Shown: positions 33,916 through 43,393, counted from the stretch's first letter. The stretch: 64,000 bases of DNA from Phytoactinopolyspora mesophila (GCF_010122465.1 NZ_WLZY01000002.1:769983-833982), one strand, 5' to 3'. Translations and numbers: made by a program. The notes: generated by a model from the letters alone, not told the origin.

Positions 33916-35733
33916 ATGAGCACATCGAGACGAGACTTCCTACGGACCATCGGGGCAGGATTGGCAGCCACCGTGAGTGTGCCGGCGACGGCGGGAGCGG
34001 CGTCGGCCGCCATCAGACCGGTTCTGGCCGCCGGCTCGGGAGGGCAGCTGACCGGGCCGCCCACCGTGACTGGCGACGACGTCCGCTTCACGCCGGATCG
34101 GACGCTGAGTTCTGGCTCGCCCGGCGACGTCGGGCTGCTCGCCGAGCATGTGGGCCGGATCGTGCCGAGCCTGACCGCATATCTGGACACCACGCCGGAG
34201 AACCCGGACCGGCCGATGTACGCCGGGGCCGTAGTGCTGGCCGCCAAGGACGGGGTGGTCGTCGAGCACTCCGCGATGGGTCACGCGCTGCGCTATGCCG
34301 ACATCGACGGCACCGAACTGCCGCATGACCAGTGGGTCGCCGCGGAAACGGACACGATCTTCGACCTGGCTTCGGTGACGAAGCTCTTCTGCACGGTGGT
34401 GATCCTGCAGCTGATCGAGGACGGCGCCGTCGGCCTGGACACTCCTGCAGCGCACTACGTCCCGGAGTTCGCCGAGAACGGCAAGGATCAGGTGACTGTG
34501 CGGCAGTTGCTGACTCACACCGCTGGGCTCCCGGCCTGGCTGCCGCTGCATTCGGGGTACGACACGCCGGAGGAACGAATCGCGGCGGTGTATGCCGCCG
34601 ACCTCCAGAACCCGCCCGGAACCCAGTACGTCTACTCAGACATCGGCCTGATCACGCTGGGCAAACTGGCCGAGCGGGTCGCGGGCGCGTCGTTGGATCA
34701 GCTCGTCGCCGAGCGCATCGCAGAGCCTCTCGGCATGACGGACACCATGTTCAACCCGCCGGAGTCGTTGCATCACCGGGTCGCGGCGACCGAGGACATG
34801 TCGTCGATCGGCCGCGGCATCGTCCGGGGTGAGGTGCATGACGAGAACGCCTGGTCTCTGAACGGGGTCGCCGGCCACGCGGGCCTGTTCTCCACCGCGG
34901 CGGATCTGGCCGTGTTCAGCCAGATGCTGCTGAACGGAGGGGAGTACGGCGGAGAACGGATCTTGTCCGAGGACATCATGCGGCAGGCGATCACCAACCA
35001 GAACGACGGCCTGCCGCCCGGTTCCGAAGCGCGCCGTGGGCTCGGATTCGAGCTGCACAAGCCCTGGTACATGGCCTCGATCGATTCGCCCGTGACGTTC
35101 GGTCACACCGGGTTCACCGGGACGTCGCTGGTCATCGACCCGTTGTCGAGCACGTTTGTCGTGCTGCTCACCAACCGGGTCCATCCCGATCGCGGCTGGG
35201 GCAGCAACAACCTGGCCAGGCAGGCGGCTGCGCGCCATCTTGGCCGGGCCATGCCGGTCAGCCCGGCCGTTGGCCGTACGGCCTGGTACTCCGGTCAGCC
35301 CCACGACTCGACTCACACTCTCACCGTGCCGTTCTCACGGCCGGCCGATCATGGGCCGCGGGTGTCATTCCGGCTCTGGTACGACACCGAGGCCGGATTC
35401 GACGTCGGGCGGCTCGAGGCGTCATCGGACGAAGGGGAGAGCTGGGACCAGGTGCCGTTCGACCTCGAAGTGGACAACTACCGCTGGTCCAGCGACGGGA
35501 CGTTCTCGGGCTTCCAGGGGCGCCAATGGGTACGCGCAACCGCCGGCTTGCCAGCTGGAACGACGCATCTGCGCTGGAGTTACACCGGTGAGCGGAGCAC
35601 TCCGTCCCGCGGCCGCGGCGTGTACGTCGACGGCGTGCGGGTCACCGACCGCCGCGGTGCGCTGTTCAACGGCCAGCGTCCTGCCGATGCTGCCCGCGTT
35701 GTCCTCGACGGCTGGACCGAATCCGCCAACTGA
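33916..35733 (+). CDS. Tat-exported class C beta-lactamase-like serine hydrolase with C-terminal domain
   Basis: 605 residues from ATG 33916 (GAGAGGAGA upstream). The N-terminal SRRDFLRTIGAGLAATVSV is a twin-arginine signal. The catalytic domain (about 60-430) has SxxK as LASVTKLF, a YSD (replacing the usual YxN) in YVYSDIGLITLG and HTGFTG as the third motif, resembling PBP4*/EstB-type esterases and D-aminopeptidases. A second, beta-rich domain (about 450-605: VSFRLWYDTEAGFD, WVRATAGLPAGTTHLRW) probably binds carbohydrate or adheres. In cell-wall salvage clusters this kind of enzyme removes peptide from muropeptides. Substrate not proven. Confidence 0.83.
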   Translation: MSTSRRDFLRTIGAGLAATVSVPATAGAASAAIRPVLAAGSGGQLTGPPTVTGDDVRFTPDRTLSSGSPGDVGLLAEHVGRIVPSLTAYLDTTPENPDRPMYAGAVVLAAKDGVVVEHSAMGHALRYADIDGTELPHDQWVAAETDTIFDLASVTKLFCTVVILQLIEDGAVGLDTPAAHYVPEFAENGKDQVTVRQLLTHTAGLPAWLPLHSGYDTPEERIAAVYAADLQNPPGTQYVYSDIGLITLGKLAERVAGASLDQLVAERIAEPLGMTDTMFNPPESLHHRVAATEDMSSIGRGIVRGEVHDENAWSLNGVAGHAGLFSTAADLAVFSQMLLNGGEYGGERILSEDIMRQAITNQNDGLPPGSEARRGLGFELHKPWYMASIDSPVTFGHTGFTGTSLVIDPLSSTFVVLLTNRVHPDRGWGSNNLARQAAARHLGRAMPVSPAVGRTAWYSGQPHDSTHTLTVPFSRPADHGPRVSFRLWYDTEAGFDVGRLEASSDEGESWDQVPFDLEVDNYRWSSDGTFSGFQGRQWVRATAGLPAGTTHLRWSYTGERSTPSRGRGVYVDGVRVTDRRGALFNGQRPADAARVVLDGWTESAN

Positions 35734-35744
35734 GATTTCACCAC

Positions 35745-35818
35745 CCCCTTATCGGTGATCGTCAGTGGGGTGTGGTTGTGAGGCCGCGACCACAACCCAC
35801 TGACGATCACCGAAGGGG
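35745..35818. repeat. Family A inverted repeat, copy 2 (74 bp)
   Basis: CCCCTT plus CGGTGATCGTCAGTGGG on the left and the complement on the right, with the pairing continuing into TGTGGTTGT. The loop is only GAGGCC. It lies between the convergent serine hydrolase and GNAT genes. Confidence 0.92.
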
Positions 35819-35914
35819 CGGCGGCCTTTTCTGCGGTGGGGTGGGTGTACACGGGCTTTGCGGGAGTGGGGGAGACGGTCGGGGCGGGGGCTTGAGGGCA
35901 GGGCGGCGTGGGCG

Positions 35915-36385
35915 TCAGCTCTGGGGCGGGGCTTCCGCGGCGTGGATCCTGAACTCGAGTTCGGGACGCTCCCATGGGACGGCCGGTGGCCGTGCCGCAA
36001 CGGTGCCGATCCGTTCGGCCCCGAGACGGCGGTAGAACATCTCGGCCGGCGGATGCGACACGACCCGCACGGTCGGCAATCCAGCCGCGTGCGCCTGAGC
36101 GATCATATGCTCGATCAGCGCGCGGCCGAGCCCGCTGCCCTGTGCGTCGTCGGCGACGAACGCGAGATCGAGCTCCGGCGGATCGAGTAGTAGTGCGTAG
36201 AACCCGAGCAATCGACCGCCGCGGTCAGTTGCCACGAAGACCTCGTGCCGGTCCAGGTACTCGCCGGTCACGCGGTAGTCCCAGAGGATTGACGCGTACT
36301 GGCCGTGGTAGGCGCTGGAGGAATGGATCAGCGTGGTGATGCGCCTAGCATCTCTCCTGGTCGCGCGCCTGATCGTGGCGTCCAC
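35915..36385 (-). CDS. GNAT-family N-acetyltransferase
   Basis: 156 residues from GTG 36385, where the protein begins VDATIRRATRRDARRI, the usual GNAT start. The acetyl-CoA-binding motif A is DLAFVADDAQGSGLGRALIEHM (residues ~85-106, with QGSGLG), followed by the family's EMFYRRLGAERIGT strand. Acetyl-acceptor unknown. The start is preceded on its strand by TATACT six bases upstream and has no ribosome binding site, so the mRNA is probably leaderless. Convergent with the serine hydrolase through a Family A repeat. Confidence 0.85.
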   Translation of the reverse strand: MDATIRRATRRDARRITTLIHSSSAYHGQYASILWDYRVTGEYLDRHEVFVATDRGGRLLGFYALLLDPPELDLAFVADDAQGSGLGRALIEHMIAQAHAAGLPTVRVVSHPPAEMFYRRLGAERIGTVAARPPAVPWERPELEFRIHAAEAPPQS

Positions 36386-36391
36386 CGGCTC

Positions 36392-36397
36392 AGTATA
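36392..36397 (-). promoter_or_regulatory. -10 box (TATACT) of a leaderless gene
   Basis: On the minus strand TATACT is followed by six bases and the GTG start at 36385. No good -35 hexamer is visible. Confidence 0.5.
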
Positions 36398-36462
36398 GGG
36401 CTGTCCGCGGTCCGTGAGTTCGGAGCGGCGTTCTGCCCGCGTTCTCGCCGGCAACGCGTCGT

Positions 36463-36900
36463 TCACGATGTCCGTTCGAGCACCACCACCGGGATGTCAT
36501 GTGGCACCGAGGCTTGATGTCGTTCGAAGACGGGCGCGTCGTCGGCCATCAGCCGCCACAGCCGGGTCCGTTCGGCCCCTTCGGCGATCCGGGCCAGGGC
36601 GGTGAAGCGTTCGGCGCGGATCTGGACCTCGACCTCTGGATTGGCGCGCAGATTGCGATACCAATGGGGCAGAGTCGGATCGCCGAAACGTACTCCGCTA
36701 GCGACTAGTACGAGACGCTCGCCGTCCTGTCCGAAGAACAGCCCGGTGCGCCGCCGTTGACCGGTGCTGCGGCCGACGGTGGTCAGCACCAGGTTCGTGC
36801 TGCCTCCCTCGAGGTATCCATCGGCGCCATCGGTCGCGAGGTAACGGCGGACGTGGTCGGCGACGGCTGGGTCCGGGCTATCGGTTACCTGTGCAGTCAT
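36463..36900 (-). CDS. Nitroreductase/deazaflavin (F420)-dependent oxidoreductase family protein
   Basis: 145 residues from ATG 36900 (GAGGAAG upstream); a frame opening at 37095 overlaps the regulator gene and is rejected. The family signature LTTVGRSTGQRRRTGLFF, then LVLVASGVRFGDPTLPHWYRNLRANPEVEVQ, matches the DDN-like split-barrel proteins that use coenzyme F420 to reduce quinones or nitro compounds (the second motif is given by position: about residues 73-102). Cytoplasmic or membrane-associated. It is followed on the same strand by no close gene; the GNAT gene starts 77 bases later. A second member is at 60142. Confidence 0.85.
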   Translation of the reverse strand: MTAQVTDSPDPAVADHVRRYLATDGADGYLEGGSTNLVLTTVGRSTGQRRRTGLFFGQDGERLVLVASGVRFGDPTLPHWYRNLRANPEVEVQIRAERFTALARIAEGAERTRLWRLMADDAPVFERHQASVPHDIPVVVLERTS

Positions 36901-36982
36901 GTCGCTTCCTCTCGTGTGCTTATCGCCGGGATTGACGATGTGCGATGGAGGCGACACTGCCGAGCGCGGCTTCGGAATTCCT

Positions 36983-39900
36983 TCAGACAGCCTTCGGGTC
37001 GACGACGGACGGCCAGCGGCGATCCACTGCGGCGAGGCATTGCTCCAGCTCCGCGGCTCTCCCGTGCTCGAACTCCGAGGAGAATTCGGCGCCACCCAGG
37101 ATTGCTCGCACCGAGGCCGCGATACGGTCGACGTCGCCTCGTTCCGCTGCCGGCAACGGTGCGCCGGTGGACTCGCGTACAGCTGCCGCAGTGCCCAGCA
37201 GACGGGCTGCCCAGCCGGTTGGCGCGTCCGAACTCAGTGCACCTGCACTCAACGCACCCGCCAGTCCTTCCAGAGCGAGCGCCACGGCCCTCGGGTCACC
37301 GGTTCGCCGGGCAGCGGACAGCCCATCTAGCTGAAATGACAGCGCTGCCTGCTGGTCACCGCGCTGCTCGGCGACGAATCCGAGTTCGGCGAGTATCAAG
37401 GCGGCGCCGGCGTCGGAGTCCAAACGCTGTTCCCAATCGAGGACGGAGAGCAGCAGCGACTCGGCCGTCTCAAGGTTGCCTTGCCGGCGAGCGGACAGCG
37501 CAAGGCCGGTGTCGGCAAACACCTGGCCGACGACATATCCCTGTTCGGCCGCACGCTCCCGAGCCTGCTGGTGCAGCTCGTCGGCCCGGGCATAGTCGCC
37601 TTTCAACAGTGCGACCCGGCCCAGCGCGATCAGCTTGTCACTGACCTCCGTGCCCAGTTCCAGCTCCTCGGCCATGCGGAACCCGTCCCGATGCCAGCGT
37701 GCGGCCTCGTCGTACCGGCCGATCACCTGCGCCAGGGAGCCCAGCGCGAAGGAAGCGTGCAGCTGTCCCCACCGATCGCCCAGCTCGGTGAAGAGGTCCA
37801 TGCTCTTCTCACCGTGCTCGCGTACTTGCGCCAGTTGTCCGCGTAGCATCATCTGCTGGGCCAGTGTGCCCAGCGCCGCGGCGGTCCCCCATTGGTCGCC
37901 GATGGCTTGGAAGACGCCCAGGGTGCGCCGGGTCAACTCTTCAGTGGCAGCCGCGTCGCCGATGCCGATGCGAGCGAAGCTGAGAAACCACTCGGCCCGC
38001 GCCCGACCAGCCAGCTGATTGAGATCGCGTGGTTCCGTCGTTGCCGCAACGACGACGGGCGCTGCGGCCGGCTCACCGAGCCGGAGGGTGAGCGCAGCCT
38101 GCCAGATGTGGGCGGTGGCACGGGCCGATTCAAGGTCTGGGACAGCGGTCGGCATCGAGCACGCCGTTTCCAGCCAACGACGGCCTTCCCGGAACCGGCC
38201 GCGCAACACCCAATACCACGCGGACTGGTTGGCCATCTGCAGAGCCGCGCCCGGATCACCGTCGGCGACCGCGCTTTCGAACGCGCGGCGCAGATTGCCG
38301 AACTCGGTGTCCAGCCGCAGCAGCCACTCGCGTTGGGCAGGTCCGTGCAGGTGTGCGCCGGCCGTCGTGAGGAGCTCCAGGTAATACCGACGATGCCGGT
38401 CCCGGACATGCTCGGCTTCACCGGCGGCGCGCAGCTGTTCCTCGGCGTAGGCGGCGACTGACTCCAGCAGCCGGTAGCGTGGCCCGTCGCCGGCGCTGTG
38501 CTCGGCGACCACCACCAGAGACCGATCCACCAAGTCGGAGAGTATGTCGACGACGTCCTCGCGAGCGACGTCCTCACCGGCCTCACCGGCACCGGCGGAC
38601 ACGGCTTCGGCGGCGCGCAGCGTACATCCGTCGGCGTGCACGGCCAGGCGGCGTAGCACCGTCTGTTGAGCTGGGTCCAGCAAGCTCCAGCTCCACTCGA
38701 TCATGGCTCGCAGCGTTCGATGCTGAGTCTGGGTCCGCGGCTGGCCGGTACCGAGCACTCGGAAGCGGTCGTCCAGGCGAGCGGCCAGTTCATGCACGCC
38801 CAGCGCACGCACCCGGGTGGCAGCCAGTTCCAGCGCGAGCGGTAGTCCGTCCAGGCGGCGGCAGATGTGCTCGACCACCTCGGCGTTGGTGGCGTCCAGT
38901 GCGAACCCGGGGGCGGCGGCCGCGGCTCTCTCCACGAACAGTTGGACGGCGCTGGAGGCCTGCAACGCCTGGAGGTCACTTCGTGGCGCGGGCAGCGTCA
39001 GCGGGGGCACCGTCCACAGCCGCTCGCCGGTCACGTTGAGGGAACGTTGGCTGGTAACGACGATCCGCAGCTCAGGAGCCGCGCGCAACAAGGTGGTCGT
39101 CAGCGTGGCCACGGCATCCGCTACGTGCTCGCAGTTGTCCAGAACCACGAGCATGTGTTTGGCGCGCAGCGCTTCCGCGAGCTGCGAGGCCATCACCATC
39201 GGATCCGCTGCCGCACCCGGGACGGGCATGCTGGATTCGTCGCGAACGTTGAGCGCTGCGGTGACCGTTTCCGCGACAGCAGCCAGCCCTGCCGCCGCCT
39301 GGGTGGGGTCTGCCGAGTCTGGATGCGCACCCGTCGGTTGCACGACGCCGGCCAACTCCACCAGCCACGCACCGTCGCGAAACGAGCCGCGCACGCGGTG
39401 GGCCGCCTCGATCGCCAAGCTGGTCTTGCCGATCCCTCCCGGGCCGGTCAGGGTGACGAGGCGATCCGAATCCAGCAGTTGCCCGACCTCGTCCACCGCC
39501 GTTTCGCGGCCGACCAGGCTGGTCAATGCCGACGGCAGGTTGCCCGGGACCGGCCTCGCCGCTGTCCTGGGCGGATGGGCGGCCAGCTGCGGGTCCTGGC
39601 GGAGTATGGCCTCGTACAGCGTGTTGAGCTCGGGACTCGGATCCACGCCCAGCTCGTCGGCAAGTTCCGCACGGAGCCTGCGATAGCTGTCCAACGCCTC
39701 GCTCTGGCGACCGGCACGGTAAAGCGCCCGCAGCTGCGCGGCGCGCAACCGCTCACGGAGCGGGTGCTGAGCTACCAGCTCGCTGAGCTCGTCAGCCAGC
39801 AGCGTGTGTTCGCCGAGTTCAAGTCTTGCCTCCGCCTGCTCTTCCACGGCAGTCAGGCGCAGCTCATCGAGGCGGACGATCTCCGGGCGGGCGAAATCCT

Positions 39901-40330
39901 CGTCGCGGAAATCGATGAGCGCCGGCCCTCGCCACAACGCCAGGGCATCTGCCAGCAGGGACGCTTTCGTCTGTGCGTCGTCGGCGGTGTGCGCCCGGGC
40001 CACGAGTGCCTGGAACCGGCCGGTGTCGATGTCCTCGGGGGCAGCCTCGAGAACGTAGCCAGGTGCCTGGGACGTCACCAGGGAGCGCCCGCCCGGTGCC
40101 GCGTCGTCGAGGACCCGCCTGAGCTGGGAGATCCTGGTCTGCAGGGCGCCGCTGGGGTTGGCTGGCAGGTTTGCGCCCCACATGTCGTCGATCAGCCGAT
40201 CCGCCGGCACTACGCGGCCGTTGCTGATCAGCAAGTGCGTCAGCAGGATGCGGACCTTCACCTCGGGTACGCGGATCAACCGGCCCTCCGCTGTCCAGAC
40301 AGCCAGTGGCCCTAACACCCCGAAACGCAT
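36983..40330 (-). CDS. SARP-type transcriptional regulator with NB-ARC ATPase and TPR domains (AfsR-like)
   Basis: 1115 residues from ATG 40330. Residues 1-95 form an OmpR-like winged helix (MRFGVLGPLAVWTAEGRLIR), 100-245 the bacterial transcriptional activation domain (GALQTRISQLRRVLDDA and PLRERLRAAQLRALYRAGRQ precede/lie in it), 265-600 an NB-ARC ATPase with Walker A GPGGIGKTS (296-304) and LVVLDNCEHVAD as Walker B, and 650-1100 helical TPR-like repeats. This is the large AfsR-type architecture of SARP regulators, which in Streptomyces switch on antibiotic pathways. It is divergent from an FMN reductase and MFS exporter pair that it may control. Confidence 0.9.
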   Translation of the reverse strand: MRFGVLGPLAVWTAEGRLIRVPEVKVRILLTHLLISNGRVVPADRLIDDMWGANLPANPSGALQTRISQLRRVLDDAAPGGRSLVTSQAPGYVLEAAPEDIDTGRFQALVARAHTADDAQTKASLLADALALWRGPALIDFRDEDFARPEIVRLDELRLTAVEEQAEARLELGEHTLLADELSELVAQHPLRERLRAAQLRALYRAGRQSEALDSYRRLRAELADELGVDPSPELNTLYEAILRQDPQLAAHPPRTAARPVPGNLPSALTSLVGRETAVDEVGQLLDSDRLVTLTGPGGIGKTSLAIEAAHRVRGSFRDGAWLVELAGVVQPTGAHPDSADPTQAAAGLAAVAETVTAALNVRDESSMPVPGAAADPMVMASQLAEALRAKHMLVVLDNCEHVADAVATLTTTLLRAAPELRIVVTSQRSLNVTGERLWTVPPLTLPAPRSDLQALQASSAVQLFVERAAAAAPGFALDATNAEVVEHICRRLDGLPLALELAATRVRALGVHELAARLDDRFRVLGTGQPRTQTQHRTLRAMIEWSWSLLDPAQQTVLRRLAVHADGCTLRAAEAVSAGAGEAGEDVAREDVVDILSDLVDRSLVVVAEHSAGDGPRYRLLESVAAYAEEQLRAAGEAEHVRDRHRRYYLELLTTAGAHLHGPAQREWLLRLDTEFGNLRRAFESAVADGDPGAALQMANQSAWYWVLRGRFREGRRWLETACSMPTAVPDLESARATAHIWQAALTLRLGEPAAAPVVVAATTEPRDLNQLAGRARAEWFLSFARIGIGDAAATEELTRRTLGVFQAIGDQWGTAAALGTLAQQMMLRGQLAQVREHGEKSMDLFTELGDRWGQLHASFALGSLAQVIGRYDEAARWHRDGFRMAEELELGTEVSDKLIALGRVALLKGDYARADELHQQARERAAEQGYVVGQVFADTGLALSARRQGNLETAESLLLSVLDWEQRLDSDAGAALILAELGFVAEQRGDQQAALSFQLDGLSAARRTGDPRAVALALEGLAGALSAGALSSDAPTGWAARLLGTAAAVRESTGAPLPAAERGDVDRIAASVRAILGGAEFSSEFEHGRAAELEQCLAAVDRRWPSVVDPKAV

Positions 40331-40552
40331 GCTGCTCACATTAGTGGCCGTGCCCGGCACCAGCGCACTGTGACCGGACGGTCGTTCTTCGCGGTCCGCG
40401 TGGGCTGTAGCCGGTCTGGAGTCCGCCTGGAGTGATTCCGAAGCGCCGCTGCGCAGAGTGAAGCTCGTCAGCCGGTCGCCGATTCGGACATCTACCCCGA
40501 GCGGTGGCCGGGGCAATCACCAGGTACTCCGGCTGGAAGAGAGGAAACGGCG

Positions 40553-41101
40553 ATGACTCAGCAAGCCGTACGGATCTCAGTTCTGGCGAGCACGACCGCA
40601 GACCTGACCGTGGGGGACTGGATCGCGCGCCGGGCCGGGCGGCTCGGCGAAGTCGATGTAGACCTCATCGATCTCGCCACCGCACGCCTGCCGGATCGCC
40701 GGGCGGCCACACTGCCGGAAGGGGGAGTGCAGCCAGCAGCCGTACACGATCTCGTGCCCTGGCTGACCGAGGCAGACGGCTTCGTCGCGGTCCTCCCGGG
40801 CAGCGTTACCGGTGTTCCTGAGCAGATCCGTAACGCCCTCGATTGGTGTACATCGGCGTGGGCCGGCAAGCCGGTCGCACTTGTGACGAACGGGCCCGCC
40901 CCTCAGCACACGGCGGTGCCGCGCGACGTCCACTCGGCGTTCCAGAACAGACAGGCCACGGTGATCAGCTCGGTCGATGCCCACACTGAGCCGAAGGGCC
41001 GCGGCGAACACCGGCTTTCGGATCAGAACAGCACCGCCGACCGGCTACTCGCCGAGCTCGTGGCAGCAGCCCGCCGGGCGCGGAACGTATCGGCGTTCTG
41101 A
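40553..41101 (+). CDS. NADPH-dependent FMN reductase-like flavoprotein
   Basis: 182 residues with the flavodoxin-like fold: an early strand RISVLASTTADLTVGDWIARRAG, DLIDLATARLP, then DGFVAVLPGSVTGVPEQIRNALDW, the equivalent of the family's PxYNxSxPGxLKNAIDW FMN-binding region although the tyrosine is absent, and WAGKPVALVTNG. It should reduce FMN or quinones with NAD(P)H. Divergent from the large SARP regulator (222 bases between starts) and followed after 71 bases by an MFS exporter gene. GAGAGGAAAC lies upstream of the ATG. Confidence 0.75.
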   Translation: MTQQAVRISVLASTTADLTVGDWIARRAGRLGEVDVDLIDLATARLPDRRAATLPEGGVQPAAVHDLVPWLTEADGFVAVLPGSVTGVPEQIRNALDWCTSAWAGKPVALVTNGPAPQHTAVPRDVHSAFQNRQATVISSVDAHTEPKGRGEHRLSDQNSTADRLLAELVAAARRARNVSAF

Positions 41102-41172
41102 CCCGCCGAACTCGTCAGTGCATGCGCGTCGCAGCGACGCGGACATCTCACGACAACCCAGAAAGGTTCCAC

Positions 41173-42819
41173 ATGTCTTCCGCCCAATTGGCCACGCCCG
41201 CGCAGCGCGCTGGCGCCAAGGAATGGCTCGGTCTCGCCACCTTGCTGTTGCCGACCGTCCTGCTCTTCCTGACCATGACCGTACTCTTTCTCGCCACCCC
41301 CCAGATTGCGGCTGATCTGCAGCCCAGCAGCTCGCAAGTGTTGTGGATCAACGACATCTACGGCTTCATGATGGCCGGTCTCCTGGTCGCCATGGGCACC
41401 CTCGGTGACCGGGTCGGGCGGCGCCGCGTGCTGCTCTTCGGCGCTGTGGCGTTCGGCGCGGCGTCGACGGTGGCGGCGTTCTCAAGCAGCGTGGAGGTGC
41501 TGATCGCCGCGCGCGCCGTCATGGGCCTGGGCGCGGCGGCCGTCATGCCGGCCACGCTGTCGCTCATCAGCAATATGTTCCAGAACGCCCGCCAACGGGC
41601 CACTGCCATTGGTATGTGGGCGGCGTCGGTGTCCGTTGGCGTCGCCGTCGGGCCGCTGGTGGGGGGACTACTGCTCGAGACGTTCTGGTGGGGCGCCGCC
41701 CTTCTCGTCGGCGTTCCGGTGATGGCGCTTGTGGTGATCGCGGCCCCGCTGCTGGTGCCGGAGTACCGTGCACCGAACGCGGGACGCTTGGACGTTCTCA
41801 GTGTGGCGCTGTCGATGGCGGCGTTGTTCCCCTTCGTCTACGGCATCAAGGAACTCGCCAAGGCCGATGCTGTCGCCGTGCCGGCGCTCGCGCTGGCCGT
41901 TGGTGTGCTCATGGCCGTCGTCTTCGTTCGCAGGCAGCTGCGCCTGCCCAACCCGCTGCTCGACGTCCGGCTGTTCGGTAACCGCGTCTTCAGTGGCGCC
42001 TTGGGCGTGTTCTTGCTGGCAGCGGTAGCGCTCGGCGGTGTCTACCTCCTCTTCACCCAGTACCTTCAGCTGGTGGCCGAGCTGTCCCCGCTCGAAGCCG
42101 GGCTGTGGATCTTGCCGGCGGCGTTGCTGCTGGTGGTCGCCTCGACGGTCTCGCCGTCGCTGGCCCGCCGGTTCCGGCCGTCGTCGATCATCGCGGCCGG
42201 TCTGCTCTTCTCGGCCGCCGGCTACGGCGTTCTCACCCAGGTGGGTAGTCCGTCGGGTTTGACGCTGCTGATCGTCGGCTTCTACATCCTGTACCCGGGC
42301 ATCGCGCCCACCATGGCGCTGACCACCAACCTGGTCATCGGGTCCGCGCCTCCGGAGAAGGCGGGCGCGGCGTCGGCGGTCAACACGACGGCCAGCGACC
42401 TCGGACTCTCGCTCGGTATCGCCATCCTGGGCAGCATCGGTACGGCGGTTTATCGGACCGGCATGGCGAACGACGTCCCGTCCGGGCTGTCCGACGTGGC
42501 GGCCGACGGTGCGCGAGACACCCTCCCGGGGGCGCTCGCGGCGGTCCACGAACTGCCCGCGTCGGCGGCGTACACGCTGCTCGATCCCGCCCGGGCGGCG
42601 TTCACGAACGGTTTGAACGTGGCGGCAGGAATCGCCGCGGTGCTCGCCCTCGCAGCCGCGGTGCTGTCGATGACAATCCTGCGGAGGGTGCCGCCGACGA
42701 GTGACGCCGCGCCGCATGCCGATACGGGTTCGTCCGCCGTGGCCGATGGCGATGTGCTCCCCGCGGAAGGGGAGCGGCCCACCGGGACCGGGGGCGTCGT
42801 GCCCGCCGGTGCCCGGTGA
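41173..42819 (+). CDS. MFS drug exporter, DHA2/EmrB type (14 helices)
   Basis: 548 residues from ATG 41173 (GAAAGG upstream; an earlier start at 41122 would add residues unlike the family). Fourteen predicted helices with LWINDIYGFMMAGLLVAMG, GTLGDRVGRRRVLLFG (motif A) and VMGLGAAAVMPATLSLI (motif C region), as in actinomycete antibiotic exporters of the DHA2 family. It probably expels a toxic compound at the expense of the proton gradient. In a cluster with an FMN reductase, a PPOX-type protein and a SARP-like regulator. The next start is 31 bases downstream. Confidence 0.88.
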   Translation: MSSAQLATPAQRAGAKEWLGLATLLLPTVLLFLTMTVLFLATPQIAADLQPSSSQVLWINDIYGFMMAGLLVAMGTLGDRVGRRRVLLFGAVAFGAASTVAAFSSSVEVLIAARAVMGLGAAAVMPATLSLISNMFQNARQRATAIGMWAASVSVGVAVGPLVGGLLLETFWWGAALLVGVPVMALVVIAAPLLVPEYRAPNAGRLDVLSVALSMAALFPFVYGIKELAKADAVAVPALALAVGVLMAVVFVRRQLRLPNPLLDVRLFGNRVFSGALGVFLLAAVALGGVYLLFTQYLQLVAELSPLEAGLWILPAALLLVVASTVSPSLARRFRPSSIIAAGLLFSAAGYGVLTQVGSPSGLTLLIVGFYILYPGIAPTMALTTNLVIGSAPPEKAGAASAVNTTASDLGLSLGIAILGSIGTAVYRTGMANDVPSGLSDVAADGARDTLPGALAAVHELPASAAYTLLDPARAAFTNGLNVAAGIAAVLALAAAVLSMTILRRVPPTSDAAPHADTGSSAVADGDVLPAEGERPTGTGGVVPAGAR

Positions 42820-42850
42820 AGGACCGAACGTCGAAACAAGGAGCAGTCTG

Positions 42851-43393
42851 ATGCCCGTACGTCAGGTGAACTCGTTCAGTGAGCTCAAGGCGGACTTCGA
42901 CCGGATCGTCGGCGACGTCGTCTACGCGACGATGACCACGGTGGACCCGAAAGGCCGGCCCCGCGCGCGGGTGCTGCTGCCGATCTGGCAGGTGGTCGGC
43001 GGCCAACCGGTCGGGTGGCTGGCGACGTACCGGACTCCGGTCAAGACAGCGCACCTGGCGACCAACCCGCACGCCACGTTCTCGTACTGGAGCCCGGCCC
43101 AGAACACCGTTGCCGTCGACACCGTGGCGAGCTGGGTGAGCGACCGGGACACCAAGGACGAGGTCTGGAAGTTGTACCAGAAAGGCAGCCCGCGGGGTGT
43201 CGGCTACGACCCCGGGGCGTACTGGAGGCGCGGGCCGTCAGACCCTGAATACGAGGTCCTGCGTCTGGACGGCTGGCGGGTGCAGGTGCTCTGGGGCCGG
43301 GAGCTGGCGGCCGGCACGCCAGTGGCGCTCACCCACATAACCACCCCCGAGTTTCCCGGTGATCATCAGTACCTTGTGGTCCCTATCGGGTGA
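42851..43393 (+). CDS. PPOX-family (pyridoxamine 5'-phosphate oxidase-like) protein
   Basis: 180 residues from ATG 42851, AAGGAG seven bases upstream. A split-barrel flavin-binding fold is suggested by VVYATMTTVDPKGRPRARVLLPIW, VGWLATYRTPVKTAHLATNP (given by position: about residues 57-76) and ATFSYWSPAQNTVAVD. Substrate unknown; an oxidase, reductase or heme/flavin-binding role are all possible. The last 12 codons (from about 43358) and the stop are built from a diverged half copy plus the left arm of the Family A repeat, so its C-terminus is probably not the ancestral one. Ends a SARP-divergent cluster with an FMN reductase and an MFS exporter. Confidence 0.8.
   Translation: MPVRQVNSFSELKADFDRIVGDVVYATMTTVDPKGRPRARVLLPIWQVVGGQPVGWLATYRTPVKTAHLATNPHATFSYWSPAQNTVAVDTVASWVSDRDTKDEVWKLYQKGSPRGVGYDPGAYWRRGPSDPEYEVLRLDGWRVQVLWGRELAAGTPVALTHITTPEFPGDHQYLVVPIG
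43355..43380. repeat. Family A half copy inside the coding region
   Basis: CCCGGTGATCATCAGTACCT and a further six bases are 22/26 identical to the left arm of the full repeat that begins 30 bp later (43385). The half copy encodes residues GDHQYLVV of the PPOX protein. Confidence 0.8.
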
